A stretch of DNA of 64,000 nt from Planctomicrobium sp051466325 (GCF_051466325.1 NZ_CP195792.1:2852001-2916000), one strand, 5' to 3'; counted from the first letter of the stretch, positions 1-9,058 are shown. Program-made: numbers and translations. The notes: generated from the letters alone by a model not told the origin.

Positions 1-1440
1 CATCGTGCCCAAAGTGGCTGCGATAGCGAATGACGATGAAGCCAGAATTTTGCGAAGCACCAGCTCGATCAGTTGTCGTTGGCTATTCGGCAGCGAATGC
101 AGGTTGTCCTTCTGTAGGAAATCCGAGACGTACTGGTAGAGCTTCTTTTCGTCATCGGATGGGGTGAAGTCTTCCGTGATCGGGATGCGTTTCGTGTACT
201 TCACGTACTCGACAACCTGTTTTCTCAGCGTTCGCTGGACGATCGGCCGGAGGCGTGACCGCAGGTTCGCAAGCGTCCCCGCAGGCAGGTTCTCGGCTTT
301 CTTGGCGTAGAGTTCGCGAAATGCTTCTTCGCTTCCGAAAACATGCTCATCAACAAAGGTGACGAGTCCGAACAACTCCATCAGCGAATTCTGAAGTGGA
401 GTGGCTGTCAGCAACACCTTCGGACGACCGCGTACTGCATCCCGCAAAGCCCGTGCGACCTTGTTGTCCTTCTTGTAGACATTCCGCAAGCGATGGGCTT
501 CGTCGACAACGACTAGATCCCATGGAACGGCGGCAACTTCGGCAGCCTTGGTCCGGGCGAATTGATAAGAACAGATCACAACCTGTTGAGGTGGCTCAAA
601 AGGCTGCCGCATTCGTCGAGACAGCTCACGGAAACTTTTGGATTCCAGAATGAGGGAAGGGATGAAGAATTTCTCTGAGAGTTCGCGACTCCATTGTTTG
701 CGGAGTGTCGCGGGGGCGATCACCAGAATACGACGTTTCTTCTCTGCCCAAAGCTGGCTGATGATGATACCCGCTTCGATGGTTTTCCCCAGACCGACTT
801 CGTCCGCGAGAATCGCTCCACGAGAAAGTGGCGATCGAAACGCGAAGAGCGCAGCATCTACCTGATGTGGATTAAGATAGACGGTCGCATTGCTGATCGA
901 CTGAGCGAGCTTGTCCGCCTGATCGGCTCCCACGCGCTTCGTCAATTCATAAGCAAGATATTTGGAATGGTAGGGAGTGAATGGACAATTCGACGACCCT
1001 GAAGTCACCGGGGCGAAGCGAATGCTCGTCAGAGAGCCGCCCCCAGCATCGTTGTTCTCCGCCACATGTGAGGAATCATCTTGCACCAGAGATCCGTCTT
1101 CCGGTCGTCCAAAAGGGTAGAACCAAACCGGCTGAGGTTGTTCCTTGGGAGCGATCGGTTCGGCGAGTCGCTGCGGGTTCGACAGAACCCATTCGAAATC
1201 CCTATCGCCGCTTTCACAGTCGACGATTTCGACGGTGCCTATGATGAGGCCGCGCGGCAAGTCTCCATAAATCTGTTCGTCGCCTGGTTCAGGCTTTGCG
1301 AGCGAAGCGTAGATGTAAACCTTGCCTCGGATCTTGGTCGCCTGGGAGCGGTATTCGACCGTCTTTTCTCCACGCAGAATCAACTCCGCCCAAGGCTGGC
1401 GGATGCTGATCGCTCGAAGTTGCTCTGATTCAACAGGCAT
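1..1440 (-). CDS. ASCH-SNF2 family DNA helicase, partial (3' end outside window)
   Basis: The reading frame starts at ATG 1440 and is open for 480 codons to the left edge, so the C-terminus is missing. Residues 11-35 read as an ASCH domain (ISIRQPWAELIL, then GEKTVEYRS), a small RNA- or nucleotide-binding fold. Residues 185-360 are a SNF2 ATPase: Walker A DEVGLGKT at 213-220, DEAH at 313-316 and motif III LLTATPLQNS at 343-352. The second RecA lobe would lie outside the window. SNF2 proteins of this type translocate on double-stranded DNA and are common in phage-defence and mobile loci; a defence role here is inferred from the neighbouring island and is unproven. The ASCH fusion is the unusual part. 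Confidence 0.85.
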   Translation of the reverse strand, partial: MPVESEQLRAISIRQPWAELILRGEKTVEYRSQATKIRGKVYIYASLAKPEPGDEQIYGDLPRGLIIGTVEIVDCESGDRDFEWVLSNPQRLAEPIAPKEQPQPVWFYPFGRPEDGSLVQDDSSHVAENNDAGGGSLTSIRFAPVTSGSSNCPFTPYHSKYLAYELTKRVGADQADKLAQSISNATVYLNPHQVDAALFAFRSPLSRGAILADEVGLGKTIEAGIIISQLWAEKKRRILVIAPATLRKQWSRELSEKFFIPSLILESKSFRELSRRMRQPFEPPQQVVICSYQFARTKAAEVAAVPWDLVVVDEAHRLRNVYKKDNKVARALRDAVRGRPKVLLTATPLQNSLMELFGLVTFVDEHVFGSEEAFRELYAKKAENLPAGTLANLRSRLRPIVQRTLRKQVVEYVKYTKRIPITEDFTPSDDEKKLYQYVSDFLQKDNLHSLPNSQRQLIELVLRKILASSSFAIAATLGTM

Positions 1441-1724
1441 AGGGAATCAACGGTCATCGCCGATTTCCACGAGCGTTGCTCACAATCATTCGATTTGAAG
1501 AGTCGCGGCCCGCGCTGGCGCGGCACGGAATTGACCGTACCTGGATAAAGTGGATGTTCGGCAGAACAGTATATGAAGAATGGACGCAAAAGCTACCGAA
1601 GCAGATGTTGTGTAAGCACAACCTGACACGTAGGCGAAGTAATGAGAAAGTTCACAACCGAGCGATTGGGAATAGAGGCGCGCCGTAGTTTTTCCATAAG
1701 AGTGATAATAAAGATTCCGGAAAA
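1441..1724. other. intergenic spacer upstream of the ASCH-SNF2 gene
   Basis: There are 284 bases between the start of the ASCH-SNF2 gene and the end of the helicase remnant. I see no recognisable gene, RNA or clear hairpin terminator. Short frames exist on both strands but resemble nothing. The promoter of the ASCH-SNF2 gene probably lies here. Confidence 0.4.
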
Positions 1725-3974
1725 TCATCCGACCGGGGCAAGGTGGTGGAGTTTGCGAGTTGTTGTGGTTTCCCTTTGGCGGATGCGGAGGGTTACCGGT
1801 GGTTCGGCTGCGACTGGGGTTGAACGTGTTCGCTCGGGCGTGTCTTCGGTCTGAAACGAGTTTTTTAGGGAATTGATCTGCCGGGTGAGATCCCCTGTGC
1901 TGGAGCCATCATTCTCGTTGGCGGCCGGGCTGGTTGCAGACAGGCTGATTTTCAGCTGGTCGCGAAGTGTGGTCTGGTCAGTCAAATAACCTTCCAGTGT
2001 GAACGGTTTCCCGAGACGGGACTGGTAGTCGCGGAGCTGGGACTGGGCGATGGTCAGATCCTGGCGTAGCTGGTCACATTCCTTTTCGTAGCCGCTGGCG
2101 AGACGTTCGACCGCATTGAGCACGGCCCTTGGTCCCTGATGGTCTTTGGAAAGCCGGGTTTTGCGGGTGATTTCCCCCCGCAGGTAGACTTCCGCCGGGA
2201 ACTCGGGATCAACAATCAGCCCGAACTCCAGCCCCTGGTACGTGCCGAACGTGATCTTGATCGGTTGATTGAAAAGTGACGGGAGAGACTCCAGTTTGCT
2301 GGTCAGCGCAGGGATCAGGTCGTCACTGTGAACCGATCTCCCGTTGATTGTGACCGGGTCGCCATCGTGGGGGGCTATGCGGGACTGGTCAGCGGTCAGT
2401 TTCTCCAACCGGTCGGCATAGCGTTCGATCATCTCTGGGAGATCTCGGACGTTCCGTCGGGCGATGAACTGTTCATCCATGTGGCTTTTCCTGAGCAGGT
2501 GCAACCGTTGCAGTTCGGCATCGGCTTCCGCCAGCGTGAGCACAGCCGGGTTGCCGGAAGCGATTGCTTGGACCTCAGCATACGATAACTCCTGACCGCC
2601 GATGTCTTCTGCTGTGCGGATAGCATTATCCCCTGTCATCACCTGATTGATAAATCTCGCTTTGGTCTCCAGTGCCTGCCACATGTAGGCGTCGAACGAA
2701 CCCTCTGTCACATACCGGAAGATCGAGACTTCGCTATTCTCGTTCCCCTGTCGCAAAATTCGGCCGTCCCGCTGTTCGACTTCGGCCGGTTTCCAGGGAG
2801 CATCCAGATGGTGCAGAGCCACCAGACGTTTCTGGACGTTGGTCCCCGTCCCCATCTTCTGGATACTTCCCAATAGCACCCGTACCGCTCCTTCGCGAAC
2901 CTTCTTGAACAGGGCCTGTTTCTTGGCATCGCTCTCAGCATCGCCGATCGACGCAATCTGATCACGCGGAATGCCGGACTCCGTCAACTTCCGGATGATC
3001 TCCGAATACGGCGAATAGCCCCACGCCGTCAGATTCACTCCCATGTCCGCAAAGATCATCTGTGTCCCGCGATGACTGGCGGAACGGTTGAAGATCTCCG
3101 TCACCGTCGCCACCAGTCGATTGACCTTCGACTCCGGAAAGTCATCCGCCACCGGATCGAGCATGCGGGCATCGGTCGCGAGTTTGCGGCCGTCGGTGGT
3201 GATGGCCAGAGCGTTGTCTTCACGCGGATCGATCTTTTCATTTCGAATCCGTTCGTAGCGATTCACAAGCTCCTGCTGCGGGCCGTGCTGCTCGTCTGAC
3301 ATCGGACACGCGATGACTTCCGGTTTGTTTCCCTTCAGCGTGGGACGGGGGAGATTGAGCATTTCAGCGGTCTGGACGTCGGCGAACGCCCGGAACATCT
3401 GCTGGAGTTCCGGCAGGTTCGTGAACTTCGCAAACCGGGAACGTGGTCGTAGTCCGGCTCCATCGGGTGTGATCTCCATGGAATCGACGACTTCCCCGAA
3501 CATGGCTGCCCAGGCATCGAAGTGTTCGATCCCCCGGCTTCGTAACCCGGCGGGATCGAGGAACCGCTGGAGCGTGTAAAGCTCCACCATCGTGTTGCTG
3601 ATCGGCGCGCCGGTGGCGAACGTGACACCATGTCCGGCATGCAGCTGATCCAGATAGCGGGCTTTCATGTAGACATCGAACGCCCGTTCGCTCCCTCCCG
3701 TCTGGATGCCCGCCACCCGGTCCATCTTGGTCGGGGTTTCGAGGTTCTTGAAGTAATGCGCCTCATCGATGAACAGGTGATCGACTCCCAGTTCGTCGAA
3801 CACCAGTCCATCGTCCTTCTTCACTTCCGCTAGCAGATTTTTGAGTTTTTCCTCGCGGGAAGCTTTCTGCTTTTCGATGGTTTTGATGAGGTTGCGGCAG
3901 ACTACTGCAACCAGTTGGCCGATTGAAAACGCTGTACAGATTCTGCCGCTTCCAGATTCAACTTTTTCAGCCAT
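1725..3974 (-). pseudogene. C-terminal helicase remnant of a methylase-SNF2 helicase mega-protein
   Basis: The 749-codon frame carries the second half of a SNF2-like helicase. DEAH is visible in LFIDEAHYFKN, a motif III equivalent in FATGAPISNT, and motifs V-VI in SIQKMGTGTNVQKR and EQRDGRILRQGN. A coiled, charged C-terminus follows. This is the tail of the N12-class adenine methylase-helicase proteins (DarB-like, well over 1,000 residues) carried by plasmids, ICEs and phages. Walker A and the first helicase motif are absent: the recognisable family sequence begins only near base 3910, right at the end of an unrelated gene. The front half of the same ancestral gene is at 5933-7227, in the same orientation. 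Loss of the ATP-binding loop argues that this fragment is not a working helicase, although the frame itself is uninterrupted. Confidence 0.75.
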
Positions 3975-4627
3975 CCATCTTCGACCATTGGAAACAGAAA
4001 CTCATTCGTTGCCTTCTTCACGGTGAGATCACATTCTGCGGCAACCTCCTGACGAGTTCGCGGCAGCCTGCAGAACTCCAGAACCTGCCAGCGAGTGGCA
4101 CGCTCAACTCGCAGCTCTGAATTCACGATCCGAATGGCTTTCTCTTGGCCATACGCGATCAACTCTGGAACTACCTCAGGGTATGCTTCGAATGTCATGG
4201 CAGGGGTGAGTAAGTCGAAAAGCTCATTCGAGAAACGGCGGATTTTGTCAAGACTGTCGAGACCGAAAAGCTTAAGTAGGAAATTGCCCTGCACAATCGA
4301 ATTTGGCACGTCTGTCAGTCTGCCAAATCGTTGGTCACCGTCAAGGACAATCTTGACTTGCTGGCCATCAAATTCGGAACGAAGAAACTTGACTACAACC
4401 AAAGTGGCACATGCCTTGTTTTGGCGGTCAGGTGTCATAAAACCCTCATCCCACCCCTTAGCGGTCTTCAGTGCCGCCCAGAAGGCGGGACAGACCTTGT
4501 CGTAATCTGGATTACCATCGGACAGTACAAGCGCCTGATTCCATCGAAAACGGCCTGTGTCTCTGTCAACCTCGCCCAATGAACGTAACGCATCAAGATA
4601 ATCTGAGTACATCGCATTATTCGACAT
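3902..4627 (-). CDS. unrecognised protein with C-terminal winged-helix-like segment
   Basis: This 241-residue protein is not one I recognise. I chose ATG 4627 because GGTGG lies about 6 bases upstream; an in-frame start at 4639 is possible. The last third (RTRQEVAAECDLTVKKATNE, then FLFPMVEDGWLKKL) has the spacing of a winged helix-turn-helix with recognition helix and wing, so DNA binding is a reasonable inference. No catalytic motif, signal peptide or membrane segment is visible. It lies 45 bases downstream of the 325-residue gene on the same strand, so the two are probably co-transcribed. Its 3' end falls on the junction with the helicase remnant. Confidence 0.6.
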   Translation of the reverse strand: MSNNAMYSDYLDALRSLGEVDRDTGRFRWNQALVLSDGNPDYDKVCPAFWAALKTAKGWDEGFMTPDRQNKACATLVVVKFLRSEFDGQQVKIVLDGDQRFGRLTDVPNSIVQGNFLLKLFGLDSLDKIRRFSNELFDLLTPAMTFEAYPEVVPELIAYGQEKAIRIVNSELRVERATRWQVLEFCRLPRTRQEVAAECDLTVKKATNEFLFPMVEDGWLKKLNLEAAESVQRFQSANWLQ

Positions 4628-4672
4628 TCTGTCCACCATTCAAGAAAAGGAGAATTTGACAACCGCTTGCAT

Positions 4673-5650
4673 TTACCGGCACAGACGTGTGCCACTTGTC
4701 GTGAGATGCTGTCCACACCAACCAACAATCAGTAATCGCCGTTCGTGATCGGCTGCATAGTGAATTCGCACCGCTGTTGATTTCCTCCCGACCTTGATGT
4801 GTGGCTCCATCAAATATTTGCGGCCTTCAGAGACAACCCTTCTCTCTCGCATCATTCCAGCGTCTCTTCGAGTCAGCCGGCGCTCGCGAAGCGAAAGTCG
4901 CTGCCCGGTAAGTTGGCGGAATGCAGTCTCAATGTTCTGCGAACCCGCTGGGGCCTCAAAGTAGAGCCCCCAGAGAACCTCATGTATGGCGTCCAAGGCC
5001 AATGCGACCCCGTCGGCATCTCCGCGCGGATGATCGACTGCAGAAGCCATCGCACTCTCTGCATAGCGAACACGTTCCTTGTGCCTCTCAACCCGCGCCT
5101 CCACAACAGTCAAAACCGATTCCACAAAAGCCGCCAGGGAGGATTTCGCGACATGTGGCACACGGTTGCGCACAGAGTCGCTTCGAGGCCGTGTTGACCG
5201 CTCTGAACGCATCCACAAGTCTCGCCGGAAATCAATGATCTCACGCTGAAGCAGCTTTGCTCGGCCGGGATCGGCAAGGTCTGCCAGCTTCATGTATCGT
5301 GATAAGTGAAAGCGTCTTGCCACACATATTGCACGGAGGATGTCGAAGGTGGACAATTGTAGGTCATCAAATGCGTTTGACGGAGTAGCGCAGGCCCGCA
5401 CGCTGGACTGGGCTTCGGCAAGAAACTGGCAGGCCCGCTTCAGGTCAGACTCGCACCACCCAGGGCTGGCCCAAATCCAGACGATCAGCTCACAAGCCAT
5501 TGCCAAGCTGTCGTAGCACTGGATCAGATTGCCAGCTCCCTCAGTACGTAGCAGGCATTTCGACCTCCCACGGGCCTGCAAGGCGATTCCGTCTAATCGC
5601 GCCATCTGGCCATGAATTGAATGGTCAGTTCCGAAATTCTTCCATTGCAT
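4673..5650 (-). CDS. unrecognised protein, first gene of a two-gene cargo unit
   Basis: This is a 325-residue protein starting at ATG 5650, chosen because GGGAG lies about 9 bases upstream; longer in-frame starts at 5659 and 5716 exist. I do not recognise the family. The N-terminal two thirds looks helical and rich in Arg, Ala and Leu. The C-terminus is strand-rich (VRIHYAADHERRLLIVGWCG, then QHL), a pattern resembling the core strands of RelE-like or similar small effector folds; that likeness is only impressionistic. It and the downstream winged-helix gene sit exactly where the middle of the methylase-helicase gene should be. A 21-bp inverted repeat lies 100 bases upstream. Confidence 0.6.
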   Translation of the reverse strand: MQWKNFGTDHSIHGQMARLDGIALQARGRSKCLLRTEGAGNLIQCYDSLAMACELIVWIWASPGWCESDLKRACQFLAEAQSSVRACATPSNAFDDLQLSTFDILRAICVARRFHLSRYMKLADLADPGRAKLLQREIIDFRRDLWMRSERSTRPRSDSVRNRVPHVAKSSLAAFVESVLTVVEARVERHKERVRYAESAMASAVDHPRGDADGVALALDAIHEVLWGLYFEAPAGSQNIETAFRQLTGQRLSLRERRLTRRDAGMMRERRVVSEGRKYLMEPHIKVGRKSTAVRIHYAADHERRLLIVGWCGQHLTTSGTRLCR

Positions 5651-5749
5651 GGGTTTCATCTCCCTTTTCAAAGATGTCGGCTCATTGTCTCGGGCACTTC
5701 GACATGCCCCATACATCTAGAACCCATTCAGAGAGACCCAATCTGGTCG

Positions 5750-5770
5750 TTTTGGGAAACTTTCCCGAAA
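5750..5770. promoter_or_regulatory. 21-bp inverted repeat, candidate operator
   Basis: The sequence TTTTGGGAAA-C-TTTCCCGAAA has two 10-base arms with one mismatch around a single central base. It lies 100 bases upstream of the ATG at 5650. The downstream gene pair includes a winged-helix-like protein, so autoregulation is a plausible inference. It lacks a following T-run and is not a terminator. Confidence 0.4.
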
Positions 5771-5932
5771 CCAAGAGGGGACCCAGAGGCACTTGCCGAC
5801 GATCGCATGCCGCAGCGCTGGGTGAAGCGGGTGCATGCTATCTAAGGCTCGATTGAGGTCAATGGATGTTCTTCTCTCGGCGCGAATGTTCGTCAAAAAC
5901 GCGGCGTCCTGAGCCGTCCCTGCAGTGAATTA

Positions 5933-7227
5933 TCATGCTTTACGTTGATTTAGATAGTGTGCCATCCTCGATGATACTGTTAACGTTATTCCAGAAGTTA
6001 TTCCAGAAGTTATTCCAGAAGGTGGCAACCGGATCGCTCCCACGAAATTCGCTCGCTCGGCGAGATATTCGCGAACTGAGGCGTCCTGCTTGTCGAGCGT
6101 GTAGTGGGAGGTCACCAGTGACAGCACTCCTCCGGGCCAGAGAGTATCAACTGATTTGGCAAAAAAGTAATCGTGCAGCGAGAACTTCTGGCTGTGATGA
6201 TCCAACTTCAGATCGGAGAATGGAACGCTGCCGTTGACCGCGTCGATCTGGCCTTCCGGCAGCTTTGTGTCACTAAAATTCTCGATCCGGATGTCGTGTT
6301 GGGGATCCAGGGCTTTGGCGATGCGGCCGGAGATCGAGCCAGTTCAATTCTGATGAACTGCTGTCCCTGTTGACCGTATGCCAGAAATCGCCCGATCCCG
6401 CAACCCGGTTCAAGGATGGTGACCTTCGCTGGGATGCCCATCTGTGCGAGGGCCAGATGCATCGCCTGAATGACGACCGGTGAGGTATAGAACGCATTGA
6501 ACGTCGTCCGCTTGGCACTGGCATATTCTTCAGGGGTGAGCAGCGATTGCAGCTCTTCTCCCAATCTCCTCCAGCTGGTGGACTTGTACTGACCGGTGGC
6601 CGGGTTGGGGAAGATGGGCAGAGCCAAAGCACCGAACCCGCCGAACTTCGACAGCGTCTGCTGTTCTTCAGCCGTGGCTGGTCGCTGCTGGGCTTCAAGG
6701 GTCTTGAGTGTCCGAATGGCATCGATCAGTTCCAGAGCCTTGGCTTGATCACCGGTCGCGTTAGCGGGAGGCGGGGCGTTTGCATTCTCAGAGCGAACGG
6801 TGCTGTCGGCGGTTGGTATTGCTGACTGCTGCGGAACCTTTATTCCTCTTCCGATCGCCCCCTCCTCCGAACTGAGAGGTTGTGGTTTCGGAGCAATCAG
6901 CGGCTTCAGGAACAGATCGAAGAGGCGTTTCTGCTGCGGTGGTTTGGAGTGTGGGGCGTGAGGTTTTGGAGCTGTGCCGGTTGTCGTTGGCTTCTGCGAC
7001 GAAATGCCATTCTGGTTTGCAGCTGCGCCCGTCGGAAAATCGAGACGCAGCTGTTTGTTGTTTCCAGAATGCTCGGCTGGTTCAGAAGTCGCCGATGCGT
7101 TTGGCTGGGAAGAACCGGGATGCTGGGGCCGGACTGCTGGCTTTTGCACCGGCTCCAAGTCCGCCGCTGCTCCGAAGAGAGAAAACAGCGTCGGCTGACC
7201 CCACCACTTGCTCTTCCCGGGCGCCAT
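5933..7227 (-). pseudogene. N-terminal methylase remnant of the same methylase-helicase gene, frameshifted
   Basis: From ATG 7227 the frame opens with a family-typical QPTLFSLFG segment, runs through a low-complexity Pro/Ala/Gln linker, and reaches an N6-adenine methyltransferase SAM-binding motif (ILEPGCGIGRFL). Near base 6340 the family sequence moves to another frame: it resumes with SISGRIAKALDPQHDIRIEN and continues through VPFSDLKLDHHSQKFSLHDY to FVGAIRLP. That indicates a one-base indel. After GAIRLP the homology stops at a triplicated 12-bp sequence and the frame ends at 5933. The rest of the methylase and the helicase ATP-binding loop are missing. The remaining C-terminal half is at 1725-3974, across the two-gene insert. 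Confidence 0.75.
5985..6020. repeat. three tandem copies of a 12-bp unit at the island junction
   Basis: GTTATTCCAGAA is repeated three times without mismatch (5985-5996, 5997-6008, 6009-6020). On the minus strand it extends the methylase remnant with three SGIT units directly after the last recognisable residues. It marks the right boundary between the methylase remnant and the inserted DNA. Confidence 0.85.
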
Positions 7228-7414
7228 CGTTAGCGTCGCCCGTTCAGTACGCTGGAAAAGAGATCTCCAACGGCGAAATCCGTAAGTTGATTCATCTCCA
7301 ATTTGGAATTCATCACCCACATTACCGCGACCCATTCAGCGGCGCAAGTCTTTCGAATCGGTAGGTCGATGATCGTTCAGGCGTCAATTCCGGTAATAGT
7401 GTTCCCGTGCTCTG

Positions 7415-8311
7415 AGAACGTGTTTGAAAAATCAGTTTTGAAGCCGAGTGAGGCGTTTGCTCATCAGGTTGATCATGGCGATGTCGGTCACCGTTTCACT
7501 CGACTCGGGTGTTCGTTCGTAGTCTCGGGAGTGTCGTCGATAGCGGGCCAGCCAGGCGAAGGTCCGCTCCACAACCCACCTTTTCGGCAAGACCACTAAC
7601 TTCTTTTGCCCAACTGGCCTGAGGACAACCTGCAAGACCCAACCGAATGTCTGCCGAACCCACTTTGGCAGTTCCTTACGCCCATAGGCTGAGTCGGCAA
7701 ATAAAACCTTCAATCTGGGACAGACCTGCCTCAACTTCATCAACAGAAAGCAGGCTCCGTCGTGATCCTGCCAGTACGCTCCGTGCACGACCAAGGCCAC
7801 GATCAGGCCCAGCGTGTCGACGGCAATGTGCCGCTTGCGACCTGTGATTTGCTTGGCCCCATCGTATCCCCGCTCGAATCCCCCTTCTGCGGTCCGCACG
7901 GACTGACTGTCCAGAATCGCCACGCTGGGACGTTTTTTCTTTCCCCAAGCCCGGCGGAGCTGTTCCCTCAGGTGCCGGTGAATTTGTTCCCAGAGACCAC
8001 TGCGAACCCATGGTCGGTAAATGCCATAGACCGTACTCCAGTTGGAAAAATCGCCAGGGAGCAATCTCCATTGGCAACCGGTTCTGACCACGTACCAGAT
8101 GGCATCCAAAACCCACCGCCGATCGATGGGAGGACGCCCCCGACGGGAAGGTTGGGGAAGGTATTTCCGGATCAGTTGCCATTGCTCATCCGAGAGATTG
8201 CTGGAATACTTCGTCCTCAACACGGCTGCGGCTCCTTCCTTGGATTGCCAAGATGTTCGCAAGGGAGCCGTAGCCGTTTTTTCAATTCATCGCAATTTCA
8301 AAACACGTTCT
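7415..8311 (-). mobile_element. IS5-family insertion sequence, apparently complete
   Basis: The 897-bp element carries one transposase gene between imperfect terminal inverted repeats. The left end reads AGAACGTGTTTGAAAAAT (7415-7432) and the right end, on the opposite strand, AGAACGTGTTTTGAAATT (8294-8311), with 15 of 18 positions identical. The transposase stop codon lies just inside the left repeat, as is common in compact IS5-type elements. I could not find a convincing target duplication: the flanks are TCTG on the left and TACG on the right. Confidence 0.8.
7432..8223 (-). CDS. IS5-family transposase
   Basis: The DDE transposase is 263 residues from GTG 8223, chosen because AAGGAAGGAG lies 8 bases upstream; an open frame extends to 8262 without a better signal. 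The N-terminus is the IS5-type helical domain (LSDEQWQLIRKYLP, GCQWRLLPGDF). The catalytic residues appear in AILDSQSV (D), LFADSAYG (D) and VVERTFAW (E). The frame is uninterrupted, so the element may still be active. Confidence 0.9.
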   Translation of the reverse strand: MLRTKYSSNLSDEQWQLIRKYLPQPSRRGRPPIDRRWVLDAIWYVVRTGCQWRLLPGDFSNWSTVYGIYRPWVRSGLWEQIHRHLREQLRRAWGKKKRPSVAILDSQSVRTAEGGFERGYDGAKQITGRKRHIAVDTLGLIVALVVHGAYWQDHDGACFLLMKLRQVCPRLKVLFADSAYGRKELPKWVRQTFGWVLQVVLRPVGQKKLVVLPKRWVVERTFAWLARYRRHSRDYERTPESSETVTDIAMINLMSKRLTRLQN

Positions 8312-8635
8312 TACGTCGTGTGAAATTCACACTGATGTACCTTTATCAACCCACACGCCGACAAACCACGGGCAAACTCGACAAACTCACTGTCGATCTT
8401 AAGCAATTTTTCCACAAGCAATTATCGCCGCAACATGATTAAAGAGCATGTGTTGCGCAATTTTTGGCTGTCGTCCTACGGAACCGAAGACGCTGAAGCG
8501 CTATTTTGACGCACTCGACTTCCTGAATGGAATGAACCAAGCAGCTTGCTAATCGAGAGTCCCGTGCGGCGAGGCCTTCGATCAAAAGTTATTGCTTGAG
8601 CAATTGCACTTGACCTATGGGAGCGTACTCGAAGG
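8312..8635. other. unannotated stretch between IS5 and the AAA+ remnant
   Basis: These 324 bases are AT-richer than the surroundings and contain no credible reading frame. I see neither the outer border of the AAA+ fragment nor any RNA structure that I can name. It is most simply debris of earlier insertions. Confidence 0.35.
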
Positions 8636-8932
8636 GTGTTGCTCCTCTCTCCTCCCGGCTGCGGGAAATCGCAGTTCTGCCAGGCGCTGGGACAGGAAGT
8701 GGGGCGGCCGGTTCTGCGGCTGGATGTGGGGAGCCTGCTGGGCTCCCTGGTTGGTCAATCAGAAGACCGGACCCGGCAGGCGCTGCGCTTGCTGGATGCC
8801 ATGGCTCCCTGCGTGGCGATGATCGACGAAGTCGAGAAGGCTTTTGCCGGGGTTGAAGGGAGCGGCGACTCGGGAGTCGCCTCCCGGATGTTCGGCCTGT
8901 TCCTCAGCTGGCTCAGCGAGCATGAATCGGAC
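8636..8932 (+). pseudogene. truncated AAA+ ATPase (Ycf46-like) fragment
   Basis: The frame contains Walker A PPGCGKSQ (LLLSPPGCGKSQFCQALG), an RLDVGSLLGSLVGQSE segment, Walker B CVAMIDEVEKAFAG and then GLFLSWLSEHES. This matches the ATPase core of Ycf46-type AAA+ proteins. Homology begins abruptly at about 8636 and ends at about 8932, where the sequence becomes the antisense of a transposase remnant. No sensor or lid region and no N-terminal domain remain. It is a dead fragment about 100 codons long. Confidence 0.75.
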
Positions 8933-9058
8933 GATGACGCCCGGAATCCGAGCCCGCAGGATCTTGTTCTCTTCCTTCAGGAACTGGATGTACTTGGCCA
9001 GTTCCCGGTCCGTTGCCGAGGCAATCAATGCCAACAGTGGATGGAAAATCGCGGCCAT
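8933..9058 (-). pseudogene. N-terminal fragment of an integrase-core transposase
   Basis: From ATG 9058 the minus strand reads MAAIFHPLLALIASATDREL, then AKYIQFLKEENKILRARIPG. This is the helical N-terminus of transposases of the integrase-core type found in planctomycetes and other bacteria. Family-like sequence ends about 40 codons in, at the junction with the AAA+ fragment. The whole catalytic domain is gone. Confidence 0.65.

Noticed and set aside
5985..6020. possible CRISPR repeat
   Set aside because: The 12-bp units are directly adjacent with no spacers, and no cas gene is near.
7405..8320. target-site duplication of the IS5 element
   Set aside because: The flanks (TCTG and TACG) do not match at any length of 3 bases or more.
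8540..8600. possible group II intron tail (GTGCGGCGAGG stretch)
   Set aside because: The stretch does not fold into a convincing domain V or VI, and no maturase gene is present.
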